64,000 nt of DNA from Dorea formicigenerans (GTDB taxonomy: Bacteria > Bacillota > Clostridia > Lachnospirales > Lachnospiraceae), in the NCBI RefSeq assembly GCF_025150245.1, contig NZ_CP102279.1, positions 124,001 through 188,000 on the forward strand, in the 5' to 3' direction. Below, one piece after another: positions 17,250 through 25,681 of this stretch. The position numbers were made by a program, and so were the translations under genes. The notes under the pieces were generated by a model that made no database searches, had not been told where the DNA came from, and saw only the letters and a program-made list of their open reading frames with translations. Position 1 is the first letter of the stretch. The number at the start of each line of letters is the position of its first letter.

Positions 17250-18752
17250 ATGCAGGACAATATATTAGAAATGCGAGATATTACGAAAAGTTTCTTTGGA
17301 GTAAAAGTCCTGAAAAATGCTCAGTTGACAGTGAAAAAGGGTCAGGTACATATTCTACTGGGAGAAAATGGAGCAGGAAAATCTACACTGATCAAAATAT
17401 TGTCAGGTGCATATGCCAGAGAAGAAGGAACCGTGATTTTAGATGGAAATGAAATGCCGCCAATGCCGCCGGGAGAGGTAATTAAGGCGGGTGTCAGTGT
17501 AATCTATCAGGAATTCAATCTTGTTCCGGAAATGTCAGTATATGAAAATATTTTTCTTGGAAAAGAGATTGTAAAAGGAGGCCGTGTAGACCATAAGAAA
17601 GAGATTGAAGAAGCGAAAAAATGTATGGATCGCGTGGGACTGGATTGCAGCCCGAAGACTTTAATTTCAGAATTGAGCGTGGCGAAAAAACAGCTGGTAG
17701 AGATTGCGAAAGCAATATCAAATGATGTTAAAATCCTGGTTCTGGACGAGCCAACAGCAGCAATCACTGATAAAGAAACAGAAATGTTGTTTGATATTAT
17801 CAGAGAACTGAAAAAGCAAGGAATAGGTATTATTTATATTTCTCATCGCCTGAGTGAACTTTTGGAAATCGGTGATGTATGTACGGTTATGAGAGATGGT
17901 GAATATATCGATACTGTTAATATCAAAGATACGACAGAGGATGAATTGACACGGTTGATGGTAGGACGTCAGGTTTCTTTTGAAAAACTGGAAAATCCGC
18001 ACTTAAAGAAAGACGAAGTTGTACTTTCCGTAAAAAATCTGAATTATAAGAATCTGGTAAGAAATGTATCCTTTGATCTGCACAAGGGCGAGATCCTTGG
18101 ATTTGCAGGACTGGTAGGAGCCGGAAGAACCGAAACAGCAAAAACAATTATTGGAGACTACAAAAAAGACAGCGGTACAGTAATCTACAAGGGAAAAGAA
18201 ATCGGAACGAACTTATCAGAGAACATTAAGAACGGAATTGTATATCTAAGTGAGGACAGAAAAGATGAAGGATTGATTCTGATGCATTCCGTGGCAGAAA
18301 ACATTGCACTGCCAAATCTTCCGAAGTTGTGTAAACCGTTTTTAAATCGAAGAAAAGAGCGCAGTGTTTCCAAAGATTATATTAAAAGTCTGAAAATCAA
18401 GACGTTTTCAGAACTGACAGATGCGAAGAACCTGTCAGGTGGAAACCAGCAGAAAGTTGTTATTGCAAAATGGTTATATTCGGATGCTGATATTTATATT
18501 TTTGATGAGCCTACCAGAGGAATTGATGTAGGTGCCAGAGATGAAATATATAACATTATGTATGATCTGATTGCAAAGGGAGCCTCCATTATTATGATTT
18601 CATCAGATCTGGTAGAAGTATTGAAGATGAGTGACCGGGTTGTGGTTATGCGGGAAGGACGCATAAATGGAATTGTCGAAAATGATGGAATGCTGACTCA
18701 GGAAGAGACTATGAAAATGGAACTTGCGGAGGAGGAAAAACATGAAGGATAA
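17250..18752 (+). CDS. Sugar ABC transporter, tandem ATPase (RbsA-like)
   Basis: A 500-residue protein with two ABC domains. The N-terminal domain has Walker A 'GENGAGKST' and the Q-loop in 'IYQEFNLVPE'; its signature is 'LSVAKKQ' and Walker B is 'ILVLDEPTAA'. The C-terminal domain has a degenerate Walker A ('GLVGAGRTE') but intact 'NLSGGNQQK' and 'IFDEPTRGID'. This is the CUT2 (ribose/monosaccharide) type. It powers uptake of the operon's substrate. Its end overlaps the permease start by 11 bases. Confidence 0.95.
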   Translation: MQDNILEMRDITKSFFGVKVLKNAQLTVKKGQVHILLGENGAGKSTLIKILSGAYAREEGTVILDGNEMPPMPPGEVIKAGVSVIYQEFNLVPEMSVYENIFLGKEIVKGGRVDHKKEIEEAKKCMDRVGLDCSPKTLISELSVAKKQLVEIAKAISNDVKILVLDEPTAAITDKETEMLFDIIRELKKQGIGIIYISHRLSELLEIGDVCTVMRDGEYIDTVNIKDTTEDELTRLMVGRQVSFEKLENPHLKKDEVVLSVKNLNYKNLVRNVSFDLHKGEILGFAGLVGAGRTETAKTIIGDYKKDSGTVIYKGKEIGTNLSENIKNGIVYLSEDRKDEGLILMHSVAENIALPNLPKLCKPFLNRRKERSVSKDYIKSLKIKTFSELTDAKNLSGGNQQKVVIAKWLYSDADIYIFDEPTRGIDVGARDEIYNIMYDLIAKGASIIMISSDLVEVLKMSDRVVVMREGRINGIVENDGMLTQEETMKMELAEEEKHEG

Positions 18753-19695
18753 ACGAGTAAATATATCGGACTGGATAATTTATATAGGAATGATTTGTAT
18801 TTTCGTTGTATTTACAATCATTTGTTCAGCCCTTGGAAAACAGTTCTTAACGCTGAATAACGTTATGAATATTATTAATCAGGCCAGCATTAACGCAGTA
18901 GTAGCTATTGGAGCATCGCTAGTTATTCTGACAGGAGGGATAGATCTTTCTGTAGGATCCGTCGTAGGATTTGTTGGAATATTTCTTGCACTGAGACTTC
19001 AGGAAGGAATGCCAATTCCTGTTGCGATTATCCTTTGCCTGGTGCTTGGAGCGGCAGTCGGACTTTTTAATGGTATACTTATCAGTTATGGAAAGGTTCC
19101 GGCATTTATCGTAACACTTGGTTCTATGCAGGCAGTCAGAGGTCTGGCTCAGATTATCAATGGAGGACAGGCAGTATCTGGATTCCCGTTGGAAATCGGA
19201 GCTGTTATGAAAACAAAATTATTTGGAGTAATTCCAATAGGTGTACTGTATGTAATTGTATTTTATGCAGTAATGATCCTGATTCTTTCCTATACAAAAT
19301 TTGGACGCCGTATTTACGCGCTTGGAGGAAATGAACATGCGGCAAGACTTTCTGGTATTAAAGTAAAAAGACTAGAAGTTGCGGTATATGTACTGTGTGG
19401 AATTTTCGCAGCATTTGCAGGAGTTATGCTTCTTTCAAGATTGTTATATGCAGATCCAAGTGCAGGAAACTCTTATGAGATGAATGCAATCGCAGCATCT
19501 GTTATCGGTGGAATTTCCATGTCAGGTGGAAAAGGAAGACTTGCAAATACAGTCGCAGGTGCAATTATTCTGGCAACACTCACAAATGGTCTTCAGATTA
19601 TGAACGTAGCTACATATTATCAGACGGTCATTACAGGACTTGTAGTTATTGTTGCGGTATTTGTAGATAAGAGAAAAGAAAGAAAAGCTGAGTAA
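18742..19695 (+). CDS. Sugar ABC transporter permease (RbsC-like)
   Basis: A 317-residue CUT2 permease with about eight to ten membrane helices, the typical size. 'ILTGGIDLSVGSVVGF' is the RbsC-family signature in the second helix region, and 'GRRIYALGGNEHAARLSGI' is the cytoplasmic loop that docks on the ATPase. ATG at 18742 is chosen because GCGGAGGAGG lies just upstream; a TTG at 18724 would start before that site. One permease gene suffices because it acts as a homodimer. Confidence 0.94.
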   Translation: MKDKRVNISDWIIYIGMICIFVVFTIICSALGKQFLTLNNVMNIINQASINAVVAIGASLVILTGGIDLSVGSVVGFVGIFLALRLQEGMPIPVAIILCLVLGAAVGLFNGILISYGKVPAFIVTLGSMQAVRGLAQIINGGQAVSGFPLEIGAVMKTKLFGVIPIGVLYVIVFYAVMILILSYTKFGRRIYALGGNEHAARLSGIKVKRLEVAVYVLCGIFAAFAGVMLLSRLLYADPSAGNSYEMNAIAASVIGGISMSGGKGRLANTVAGAIILATLTNGLQIMNVATYYQTVITGLVVIVAVFVDKRKERKAE

Positions 19696-19753
19696 TATCA
19701 GAATGATATATGAAATAAATGCACACTTAAAAACAAAACGAAGGAGGAAGATT

Positions 19754-20839
19754 ATGAAGAAAAAATTAGTGAGTATGATTCTCTGTGTAGCAATGGTGGC
19801 TACAATGGCTGTTGGATGTGGAAGCGGAGCAAAAAACAGCGGCAGCAGCAACAATGACAAGGTGGCAGATGCAACGACAGAAGTTTCCGATGCGCTTGTA
19901 GAGGAAATGAAATCTATGGTTCCAGATGGAGATTACAGTAAATATACAATCGGATTTTGTGGTATGACATTGAATAATGAGTATCATATTATTGTTGCTA
20001 ATGCAGTACAGCAGGCATGTAATGCATTAGGAATCAAATGTGAGATTCAGGCAGGATCACAGCATGCATCGGTTGAGGAACAGTTGACAATTATTGAGAA
20101 CTACGTTTCACAGGGCGTAGATGGTATCATTCTTGTACCGGCGGCTTCCGAAGGTCTGATTTCAGCTCTTCAGGAGTGTGAATCTGCAAATATTCCAGTT
20201 ATCAATCTAGATACAAAGTTAGATGATTCTACATTAAAGACACTTGGCAAAGATATTCCATTCTATGGAACAGACAACTATGTCGGTGGTCAGCTCGTTG
20301 GTGAAGAGGTTGCGCAGATGTATCCGGATGGATGTAAAACAGCAATCTTAAGAGGTGTTCAGGGTCAGACAAATGATGATGACAGATATAATGGATTCCT
20401 TGATAAAGCAGGTGATGTTGTTGATCTTGTTGCAGAGCAGCATGCAAACTGGGAGACAGATCAGGGTTACACAGCAATCCAGAATATTATTCAGGCAAAT
20501 AAAGATCTTCAGGTTATCTATTGTGAGAACGACCTGATGGGAATCGGAGCTTATCAGGCAGTAGATGAAGCCGGACTTACAGATCAGATTAAAATTTTCT
20601 CATATGATGGTGTGACAGAAGGATTACAGTATGTAGTGGATGGAAAGTTTGTGTCAACTTGTGCGCAGCAGCCAATTAAGATGGGTAAATTAGGTGTTGC
20701 AAACATGGCTAAGATCTTCGCAGGTAAAGATGCAGAATCTTACATTGATACAGGATGCGAACTGATTACAAGCGAGAATGCAAAACAGACGCTTGAAGAG
20801 ACAAAGAAATACACAGCTGAAATTAGTCCATCCAAATAA
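19754..20839 (+). CDS. Sugar ABC transporter substrate-binding lipoprotein
   Basis: A 361-residue periplasmic-binding-protein type I (RbsB-like) with a lipoprotein signal: MKKK start, hydrophobic stretch, and lipobox ending in Cys22 ('MAVGC'). A Gly/Ser/Asn linker follows. Mature features include 'VSQGVDGIILVPAASEGL' and 'FYGTDNYVGGQLVGEEVAQ', typical of the ribose/galactose cluster. It is anchored on the outer face of the membrane and sets substrate specificity, so it is the most useful protein for identifying the ligand. GAAGGAGG precedes ATG 19754. Confidence 0.93.
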   Translation: MKKKLVSMILCVAMVATMAVGCGSGAKNSGSSNNDKVADATTEVSDALVEEMKSMVPDGDYSKYTIGFCGMTLNNEYHIIVANAVQQACNALGIKCEIQAGSQHASVEEQLTIIENYVSQGVDGIILVPAASEGLISALQECESANIPVINLDTKLDDSTLKTLGKDIPFYGTDNYVGGQLVGEEVAQMYPDGCKTAILRGVQGQTNDDDRYNGFLDKAGDVVDLVAEQHANWETDQGYTAIQNIIQANKDLQVIYCENDLMGIGAYQAVDEAGLTDQIKIFSYDGVTEGLQYVVDGKFVSTCAQQPIKMGKLGVANMAKIFAGKDAESYIDTGCELITSENAKQTLEETKKYTAEISPSK

Positions 20840-20867
20840 TTAAGGAAGGAAATCAGGAGGGCAGGAC

Positions 20868-21515
20868 ATGAATTATAAAAAATTAATCGTAGATAGTGGA
20901 AAACGTATGGCAGGATCTGGATTAACCGTAGAGACATGGGGAAATATCAGTGTCAGAGATTCAGAAACAGGTCTCGTATATCTGACACCGAGTGCAATGC
21001 TTTACGATACAATCGTGGAAGATGATGTTGTAGTATGTACTTTAGACGGAAAGATTGTGGAAGGAACAAGAAAACCGACGATTGAGACAGAGATGCATTT
21101 GTCTGTGTATAGAAACAGAGCAGAAGTGAATGCGGTTATTCATACACATCCACTGTATTCTATGGTTTACGCAGCGCAGGGAAAGGATATTCCACTGATT
21201 ATTGATGAGGCAGCTCAGATTATGGGAGATGTATGTAGATGTACGGAGTATGCACTTCCGGGATCACAGGAACTTGCAGACAATTGTGTAAAGGCGCTGG
21301 GAGAAAAGGCAAATTCATGTCTGATTCATTCTCATGGAGCAGTATGTGTCGGAGAAAATATGGAAGGCGCTTTTAAAGTTGCAAAAGTGTTGGAAGTTAC
21401 ATCCCAAATTTACTATATGATAGAAGCAACAGGTGGAAAACCAGTAGGAATCTCTGACGAAAATATAGCAGCGATGCAGGATTTTGTGAAAAATTCATAT
21501 GGTCAAGGAAAATAA
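20868..21515 (+). CDS. Class II aldolase/adducin family protein (fuculose-P aldolase-like)
   Basis: A 215-residue zinc aldolase of the FucA/RhaD/AraD family. Residues match FucA by number: catalytic Glu73, zinc ligands His92 and His94 ('HTHPLYS'), and a third His at 156 ('LIHSHGAV'). 'TWGNISVRD' and 'LTPSAMLYD' are the substrate-loop motifs. The FucA phosphate-binding Ser71-Ser72 pair is Thr71-Ile72 here, so phosphate recognition may differ. It probably splits the phosphorylated product of the upstream enzymes into two small fragments. Last gene of the operon, followed by a terminator at 21548. Confidence 0.88.
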   Translation: MNYKKLIVDSGKRMAGSGLTVETWGNISVRDSETGLVYLTPSAMLYDTIVEDDVVVCTLDGKIVEGTRKPTIETEMHLSVYRNRAEVNAVIHTHPLYSMVYAAQGKDIPLIIDEAAQIMGDVCRCTEYALPGSQELADNCVKALGEKANSCLIHSHGAVCVGENMEGAFKVAKVLEVTSQIYYMIEATGGKPVGISDENIAAMQDFVKNSYGQGK

Positions 21516-21547
21516 ATAATAGTTAAAATAGGTGTGCGTTATTTATT

Positions 21548-21594
21548 GGGGATTACAAGACGGAGGTTTATCTGTAGAGTAATCCCCTTTTGTT
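21548..21594 (+). terminator. Terminator of glycyl radical operon
   Basis: A perfect 9-bp stem GGGGATTAC / GTAATCCCC (21548-21556, 21579-21587) followed by TTTTGTT, 32 bases after the aldolase stop. Confidence 0.85.
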
Positions 21595-21611
21595 CTATAT
21601 ATGGAAAGAAA

Positions 21612-21640
21612 TTGACATAAAAAAATGGCTATATTATAAT
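21612..21640 (+). promoter_or_regulatory. Promoter of LacI-family regulator
   Basis: Consensus TTGACA (21612-21617), 17-base spacer, consensus TATAAT (21635-21640). None of the ATGTAAC palindromes is present here, so the regulator appears not to control itself through that motif. Confidence 0.88.
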
Positions 21641-21707
21641 TTGAAATAAATAGAACGGACGCCCGAAGAGAGGCCCCTTAAAATAGTTGGGGGGATAGAA
21701 TATATTA

Positions 21708-22724
21708 ATGGAAGAAAAAAATAAAAAGAGCCAGGGGAAAAAATATCTGGGGATTCGGGAAATTGCAAAGATGGCTGGAGTATCAACTGCAACAGTTTCC
21801 AGAGTTATGAATCATCCAGAAAAATGTTCGGCAAAGACAATAGAAAAAGTCACAAAGATAATAGAAGATAATCATTATATACCGAACGATACGATTAAAT
21901 CTATTTTTGCAAACGAGTCTAATATTATAGCGGTCTTTATACAAGATATTAATAATCCGTTTTATACAAAACTGGTGCTGGAAATTAATGAATTGTGTTT
22001 TGAAAATAATTATATGTTATTGATTTGTGACACGGAAGATGATCAGAATAAAGAAAAAGCTTATTTAGAATATTGCATAGCAAAAAGATGTGCAGGAATT
22101 ATTCTGACTGAAGGGTATTCATGGGAAATATTTAAGAATGCAGATGTACCAGTGGTATTTTTTGATCGAGGACGAGATGAAAAGTCGGTTTATGTTGCCT
22201 CAGATAATTATGAAAGTGCTAGAAAAGTTGTGAATTATCTGTGCAATTTAGGTCATGAAAAGATTGCGTTTGTTGGGGCAATGGGAGATTTTGAATCTGT
22301 GCAGTGTCGATATCGGGGATATAGGGATGAACTAAAAGCGCGAGGCGTTACCTTTGAACAGCAATATGTATATGGAGAGAGAGGGTATATGTGTGCTGAA
22401 ATGGGACGAAATGCACTGAGGTATTTTCTGTCATTGGAGGAACCGCCAACAGCAATTTTTTGTGCCTGTGATATACTAGCACTTGGTGTGGTAAATGCTG
22501 CGCAAAAAATGAATATTAAAATTCCGGAGCAATTATCAGTATGCGGCTTTGATCATGTTATGGATGATTATTTTTATGTACAGTTAACGACAGTGGAACA
22601 AGATGTACCGGGAATTGCGAAAGCGTTATTTGAGGAAATCATTAATTATCAAGATGATCCACGTCGCAGAATTGTAAAAAGTAAATTTATATATGGAGAA
22701 ACATGTGCCCGGGTTCAGGGATAA
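21708..22724 (+). CDS. LacI family transcriptional regulator
   Basis: A 338-residue repressor. The N-terminal helix-turn-helix is 'IREIAKMAGVSTATVSRVMN' (about residues 18-37), followed by a hinge helix and a periplasmic-binding-protein-like effector domain ('ESNIIAVFIQDINNPFY' onward; 'CACDILALGVVNAAQKM' near the end). LacI proteins usually bind a sugar or sugar phosphate and release DNA. It lies right after the glycyl radical operon, same strand, with its own strong promoter. It is the probable reader of the three palindromes at 12093-12334. Confidence 0.93.
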   Translation: MEEKNKKSQGKKYLGIREIAKMAGVSTATVSRVMNHPEKCSAKTIEKVTKIIEDNHYIPNDTIKSIFANESNIIAVFIQDINNPFYTKLVLEINELCFENNYMLLICDTEDDQNKEKAYLEYCIAKRCAGIILTEGYSWEIFKNADVPVVFFDRGRDEKSVYVASDNYESARKVVNYLCNLGHEKIAFVGAMGDFESVQCRYRGYRDELKARGVTFEQQYVYGERGYMCAEMGRNALRYFLSLEEPPTAIFCACDILALGVVNAAQKMNIKIPEQLSVCGFDHVMDDYFYVQLTTVEQDVPGIAKALFEEIINYQDDPRRRIVKSKFIYGETCARVQG

Positions 22725-22788
22725 TGAAATATGAGGATATATTGAAGCCGCAACTAAGGCGCGCAAGATAATAGAAAGGAATTGAAAA

Positions 22789-23199
22789 ATGGAAACAAGA
22801 GTAGACAAAGTTGCAGAAAAACATAAGAGTGGATACAACTGTGCACAGGCAGTAGCGTGTGCATATTGTGATTTGGTTGGAATTGATGAAGAAACGATGT
22901 TTCGTTTGACAGAAGGGCTTGGCCTAGGAATGGGCGGCATGGAAGGAACATGTGGAGCTGTCACAGCAGCCTGTGTAATTGCCGGTGCCAAGAATAGTAC
23001 TGTGGAAATGGGTGGTCCGGGAAGTAAAGGGGCAACTTATAAAATGTCCAAAGAAATTGTGCGCAGATTCAAAGAGGAGAGTGGCAGCGTAATCTGTAAG
23101 GAATTAAAGGGAGTCGAGACAGGAACGCCGGCAAAAGCCTGTCCGGATTGTGTGAAAGATGCAGCCCGCATATTGGAAGAGGTTGTATTTGGCGAGTAG
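22789..23199 (+). CDS. C_GCAxxG_C_C family protein
   Basis: A 136-residue protein with the spaced cysteine pattern of the C_GCAxxG_C_C family: 'YNCAQAVACAYC', 'GLGMGGMEGTCGAVTAAC', 'ICKELKG' and 'KACPDCVKDAA'. The family is widespread in anaerobes and is thought to be redox-active or metal-binding, with no defined reaction. It follows the LacI gene by 64 bases without a clear terminator between, so read-through is possible, but a functional link to the radical operon is not shown. Confidence 0.88.
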   Translation: METRVDKVAEKHKSGYNCAQAVACAYCDLVGIDEETMFRLTEGLGLGMGGMEGTCGAVTAACVIAGAKNSTVEMGGPGSKGATYKMSKEIVRRFKEESGSVICKELKGVETGTPAKACPDCVKDAARILEEVVFGE

Positions 23200-23301
23200 A
23201 AAAGTCACCTGTCCATTAGAGGCTGCATATAATAAAAGGAAAAGATGAAAGCACATTTATTATAAAAGGAAGAAAAGCAAAAATAGAAGGATAAAAACAT
23301 C

Positions 23302-23796
23302 ATGGATAACATCATTTTAATAGGTATGCCAGCGGTTGGAAAAAGCACCGTGGGTGTTATTGTTGCAAAGCGCCTGGGTTATAATTTTGTAGATACAGAT
23401 CTGGTCATCCAGGAAAAGGAAGGAAAGCTTCTTAGAGAGATCATAGCAGAGGCTGGACCGGACGGTTTCCTGGAAGTAGAGGATAGGATCAATGCTGAAA
23501 TCGAGGCGGAAAAAACAGTAATCGCACCGGGCGGAAGCGTTGTATATTGTGAAAATGCAATGAAACATTACAAAGAAATCGGAAAAGTCGTATATTTGCA
23601 GGTATCATTTGAAACAATAAATAAGAGACTTAGAAATGCAAAGAGCCGTGGAGTCGTACTGCGTGACGGACAGACATTGAAGGATTTATATGAAGAACGT
23701 GTAAAATTGTTTGAAAAATATGCAGATGTGACAGTGTGCGAAGATGGTTTGGAACTGGAAGAAACGATTGAGAAAGTGTTGGCGAGTCTGAACTAA
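23302..23796 (+). CDS. aroK: Shikimate kinase
   Basis: A 164-residue P-loop kinase. Walker A is 'GMPAVGKST', the shikimate-binding Asp motif is 'FVDTDLVI', and 'APGGSVVY' matches the GGG-type substrate loop of shikimate kinase. Length fits AroK (160-175). It phosphorylates the 3-OH of shikimate in aromatic amino acid synthesis. The gene stands alone rather than in an aro cluster, so a related small-molecule kinase of the same family cannot be excluded. Confidence 0.82.
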   Translation: MDNIILIGMPAVGKSTVGVIVAKRLGYNFVDTDLVIQEKEGKLLREIIAEAGPDGFLEVEDRINAEIEAEKTVIAPGGSVVYCENAMKHYKEIGKVVYLQVSFETINKRLRNAKSRGVVLRDGQTLKDLYEERVKLFEKYADVTVCEDGLELEETIEKVLASLN

Positions 23797-23851
23797 TCCA
23801 TGCGACGGAAGTTCAAATGTTACAAAAACATTACGTAAATGTAAAAAATAT

Positions 23852-23880
23852 TTTACGTGGCAAGTGTTTTGTGCTATACT
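23852..23880 (+). promoter_or_regulatory. Possible distal promoter upstream of murA
   Basis: TTTACG (23852-23857), 17-base spacer, TATACT (23875-23880). It lies ahead of a better promoter at 23932; a hairpin-forming leader follows. Confidence 0.45.
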
Positions 23881-23931
23881 GTTGTGGTACCCATAAGAGG
23901 GCGTGTTATTGTCATGCCATAAAAATATGAC

Positions 23932-23961
23932 TTGACATACGGGGAGTTTATATAATATACT
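23932..23961 (+). promoter_or_regulatory. Promoter of murA
   Basis: TTGACA (23932-23937), an 18-base spacer and TATACT (23956-23961). The roughly 100-base leader contains the complementary pair TCTCGCTC / GAGCTTGAGA near 23985-24015, of unknown role. Confidence 0.65.
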
Positions 23962-24068
23962 GTCCCTCGACCATGCATTTTTGTCTCGCTCAGGGATAAG
24001 GAGCTTGAGAGAAGGAAAGATGCATAATATTTTAGAGAATATTGGTAGAATATATAGAGGTGTTATCT

Positions 24069-25361
24069 ATGGAGCAATATATTATTAAGGGAGGTCACCC
24101 GCTTGTAGGCGAGGTGGAGATTGGTGGAGCGAAGAATGCGGCACTTGCGATTCTTGCTGCAGCAATTATGACAGATGAGACAGTCCGTATTGAGAACCTT
24201 CCAGATGTTAATGATATTAATGTACTTCTGGATGCGATTGCAGGTATTGGAGCAATGGTACAGCGTACAGACCGCCACACTGTTAAGATCAATGCGAAAG
24301 CAATTCATGATTTCAATATTGAATATGATTATATTAAAAAGATTCGTGCATCTTATTATCTGTTAGGAGCTATGCTTGGAAAGTATAAGCATGCAGAAGT
24401 TGCACTGCCTGGAGGATGTAATATCGGAAGCAGACCGATCGATCAGCATCTGAAAGGATTCCGTGCACTTGGAGCAGATGTAGAGATTGAATATGGTAAG
24501 ATTCTTGCTGAAGCGGACCGCCTGGTCGGAAAGCACATTTACTTTGATGTAGTCAGTGTTGGAGCAACCATTAATGTTATGATGGCAGCTACAATGGCAG
24601 AGGGACTTACCATTATGGAGAATGTTGCAAAAGAACCTCACGTTGTTGACGTTGCAAACTTCCTCAACAGCATGGGAGCAAATATCCGTGGTGCCGGAAC
24701 AGATGTGATCAAGATCCGTGGTGTTCAAAAACTTCACGGAACAGATTATTCTGTAATCCCAGATCAGATTGAAGCCGGAACATTTATGTTTGCAGCAGCA
24801 GCTACAAAAGGTGATGTGACAGTGTTGAATGTAATCCCAAAACATCTGGAAGCAACAATTGCAAAGCTTCTTGAAATTGGCTGCGAAGTAGAGGAATTTG
24901 ACGATGCAGTTCGTGTAGTGTCAAAGGGAGACTTAAGAAGCACACATGTGAAGACATTACCATATCCGGGATTCCCGACAGATATGCAGCCGCAGATGGG
25001 CGTTACACTGGCTTTATGCAAAGGGACAAGTATTGTGACAGAGAGTATCTTCGAGAATCGTTTTAAATATCTTGACGAGCTCGCAAGAATGGGTGCCAAT
25101 GTCAAAGTAGAAGGAAATTCTGCAACGATTGAAGGTGTTGAGAAGCTTTCAGGAGCAAGGGTAAGCGCACCGGATCTTAGAGCAGGAGCAGCACTTTGCA
25201 TTGCAGGTCTTGCAACTGACGGAATCACGATTGTTGACGACATTGTGTATATCCAGAGAGGATATGAGCGTTTCGAGGAGAAAATCCGTGGAATCGGCGG
25301 AATCATTGAACGTGTGTCTACAGAGCGTGAGATTCAGAAGTTCAAGCTGAAAGTCAGCTAA
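24069..25361 (+). CDS. murA: UDP-N-acetylglucosamine 1-carboxyvinyltransferase
   Basis: A 430-residue EPSP-synthase-fold enzyme, normal MurA length. It transfers enolpyruvate from phosphoenolpyruvate to UDP-GlcNAc, the first committed peptidoglycan step in the cytosol. The start 'MEQYIIKGG..LVGEVEIGGAKNAAL' contains the UDP-GlcNAc-binding Lys-Asn pair. 'PGGCNIGSRPIDQH' carries the fosfomycin-reactive active-site Cys. ATG at 24069 follows AGAGGTG with good spacing; an in-frame TTG at 24042 lacks a binding site. Clostridia often have two copies; which one this is cannot be decided here. Confidence 0.96.
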   Translation: MEQYIIKGGHPLVGEVEIGGAKNAALAILAAAIMTDETVRIENLPDVNDINVLLDAIAGIGAMVQRTDRHTVKINAKAIHDFNIEYDYIKKIRASYYLLGAMLGKYKHAEVALPGGCNIGSRPIDQHLKGFRALGADVEIEYGKILAEADRLVGKHIYFDVVSVGATINVMMAATMAEGLTIMENVAKEPHVVDVANFLNSMGANIRGAGTDVIKIRGVQKLHGTDYSVIPDQIEAGTFMFAAAATKGDVTVLNVIPKHLEATIAKLLEIGCEVEEFDDAVRVVSKGDLRSTHVKTLPYPGFPTDMQPQMGVTLALCKGTSIVTESIFENRFKYLDELARMGANVKVEGNSATIEGVEKLSGARVSAPDLRAGAALCIAGLATDGITIVDDIVYIQRGYERFEEKIRGIGGIIERVSTEREIQKFKLKVS

Positions 25362-25386
25362 TACAACAGAAAGTAAGATATGTATA

Positions 25387-25415
25387 TTGACATTTCTTAT
25401 GTATTGCGATAAAGT
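25387..25415 (+). promoter_or_regulatory. Promoter of the metK riboswitch transcript
   Basis: TTGACA (25387-25392), 17-base spacer, TAAAGT (25410-25415), about 30 bases before the first riboswitch stem. Confidence 0.65.
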
Positions 25416-25447
25416 CATACATGTTACAAGATAATAATAATATTTTT

Positions 25448-25546
25448 CTCTTATTCAGAGCAGTGGAGGTACAAAGGACCTGTGAAGCTGCGGCAACCCC
25501 CGGTTCGGGAAGGTGCCGACCTGAGCGAGTAATCGAACAATAAGAG
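25448..25546 (+). ncRNA. SAM-I riboswitch (S-box)
   Basis: The closing stem is CTCTTATT (25448-25455) with AATAAGAG (25539-25546). Inside are the S-box landmarks: CAGAGCAGTGGAGG near the 5' end, GAAGCTGCGGCAACC, and GGAAGGTGCCGACCTGAGCG. S-boxes bind S-adenosylmethionine and switch off downstream methionine/SAM genes; here that gene is metK, the SAM synthetase itself. A hairpin with a T run follows directly as expression platform. Confidence 0.95.
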
Positions 25547-25564
25547 GATTGGCTTATGAAATAT

Positions 25565-25595
25565 AAACAGTCCACTTAGTGTGGGCTGTTTCTTT
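25565..25595 (+). terminator. Expression-platform terminator of SAM riboswitch
   Basis: AAACAGTCCA / TGGGCTGTTT hairpin followed by a TCTTT run, about 20 bases after the aptamer and 87 bases before metK. Confidence 0.8.
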
Positions 25596-25681
25596 GTGCA
25601 ATGAACCCGCCATGCTATGTGCATTTTCAGGGTTTTAGCGAATCTCAGAATAAGAGTGAAGAACATGAAAAGGAGAAGAGA

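Noticed and set aside
12368-21515. Bacterial microcompartment locus for propanediol
   Set aside because: No shell proteins, CoA-acylating aldehyde dehydrogenase or alcohol dehydrogenase accompany the radical enzyme, and its active-site motif differs from propanediol dehydratases.
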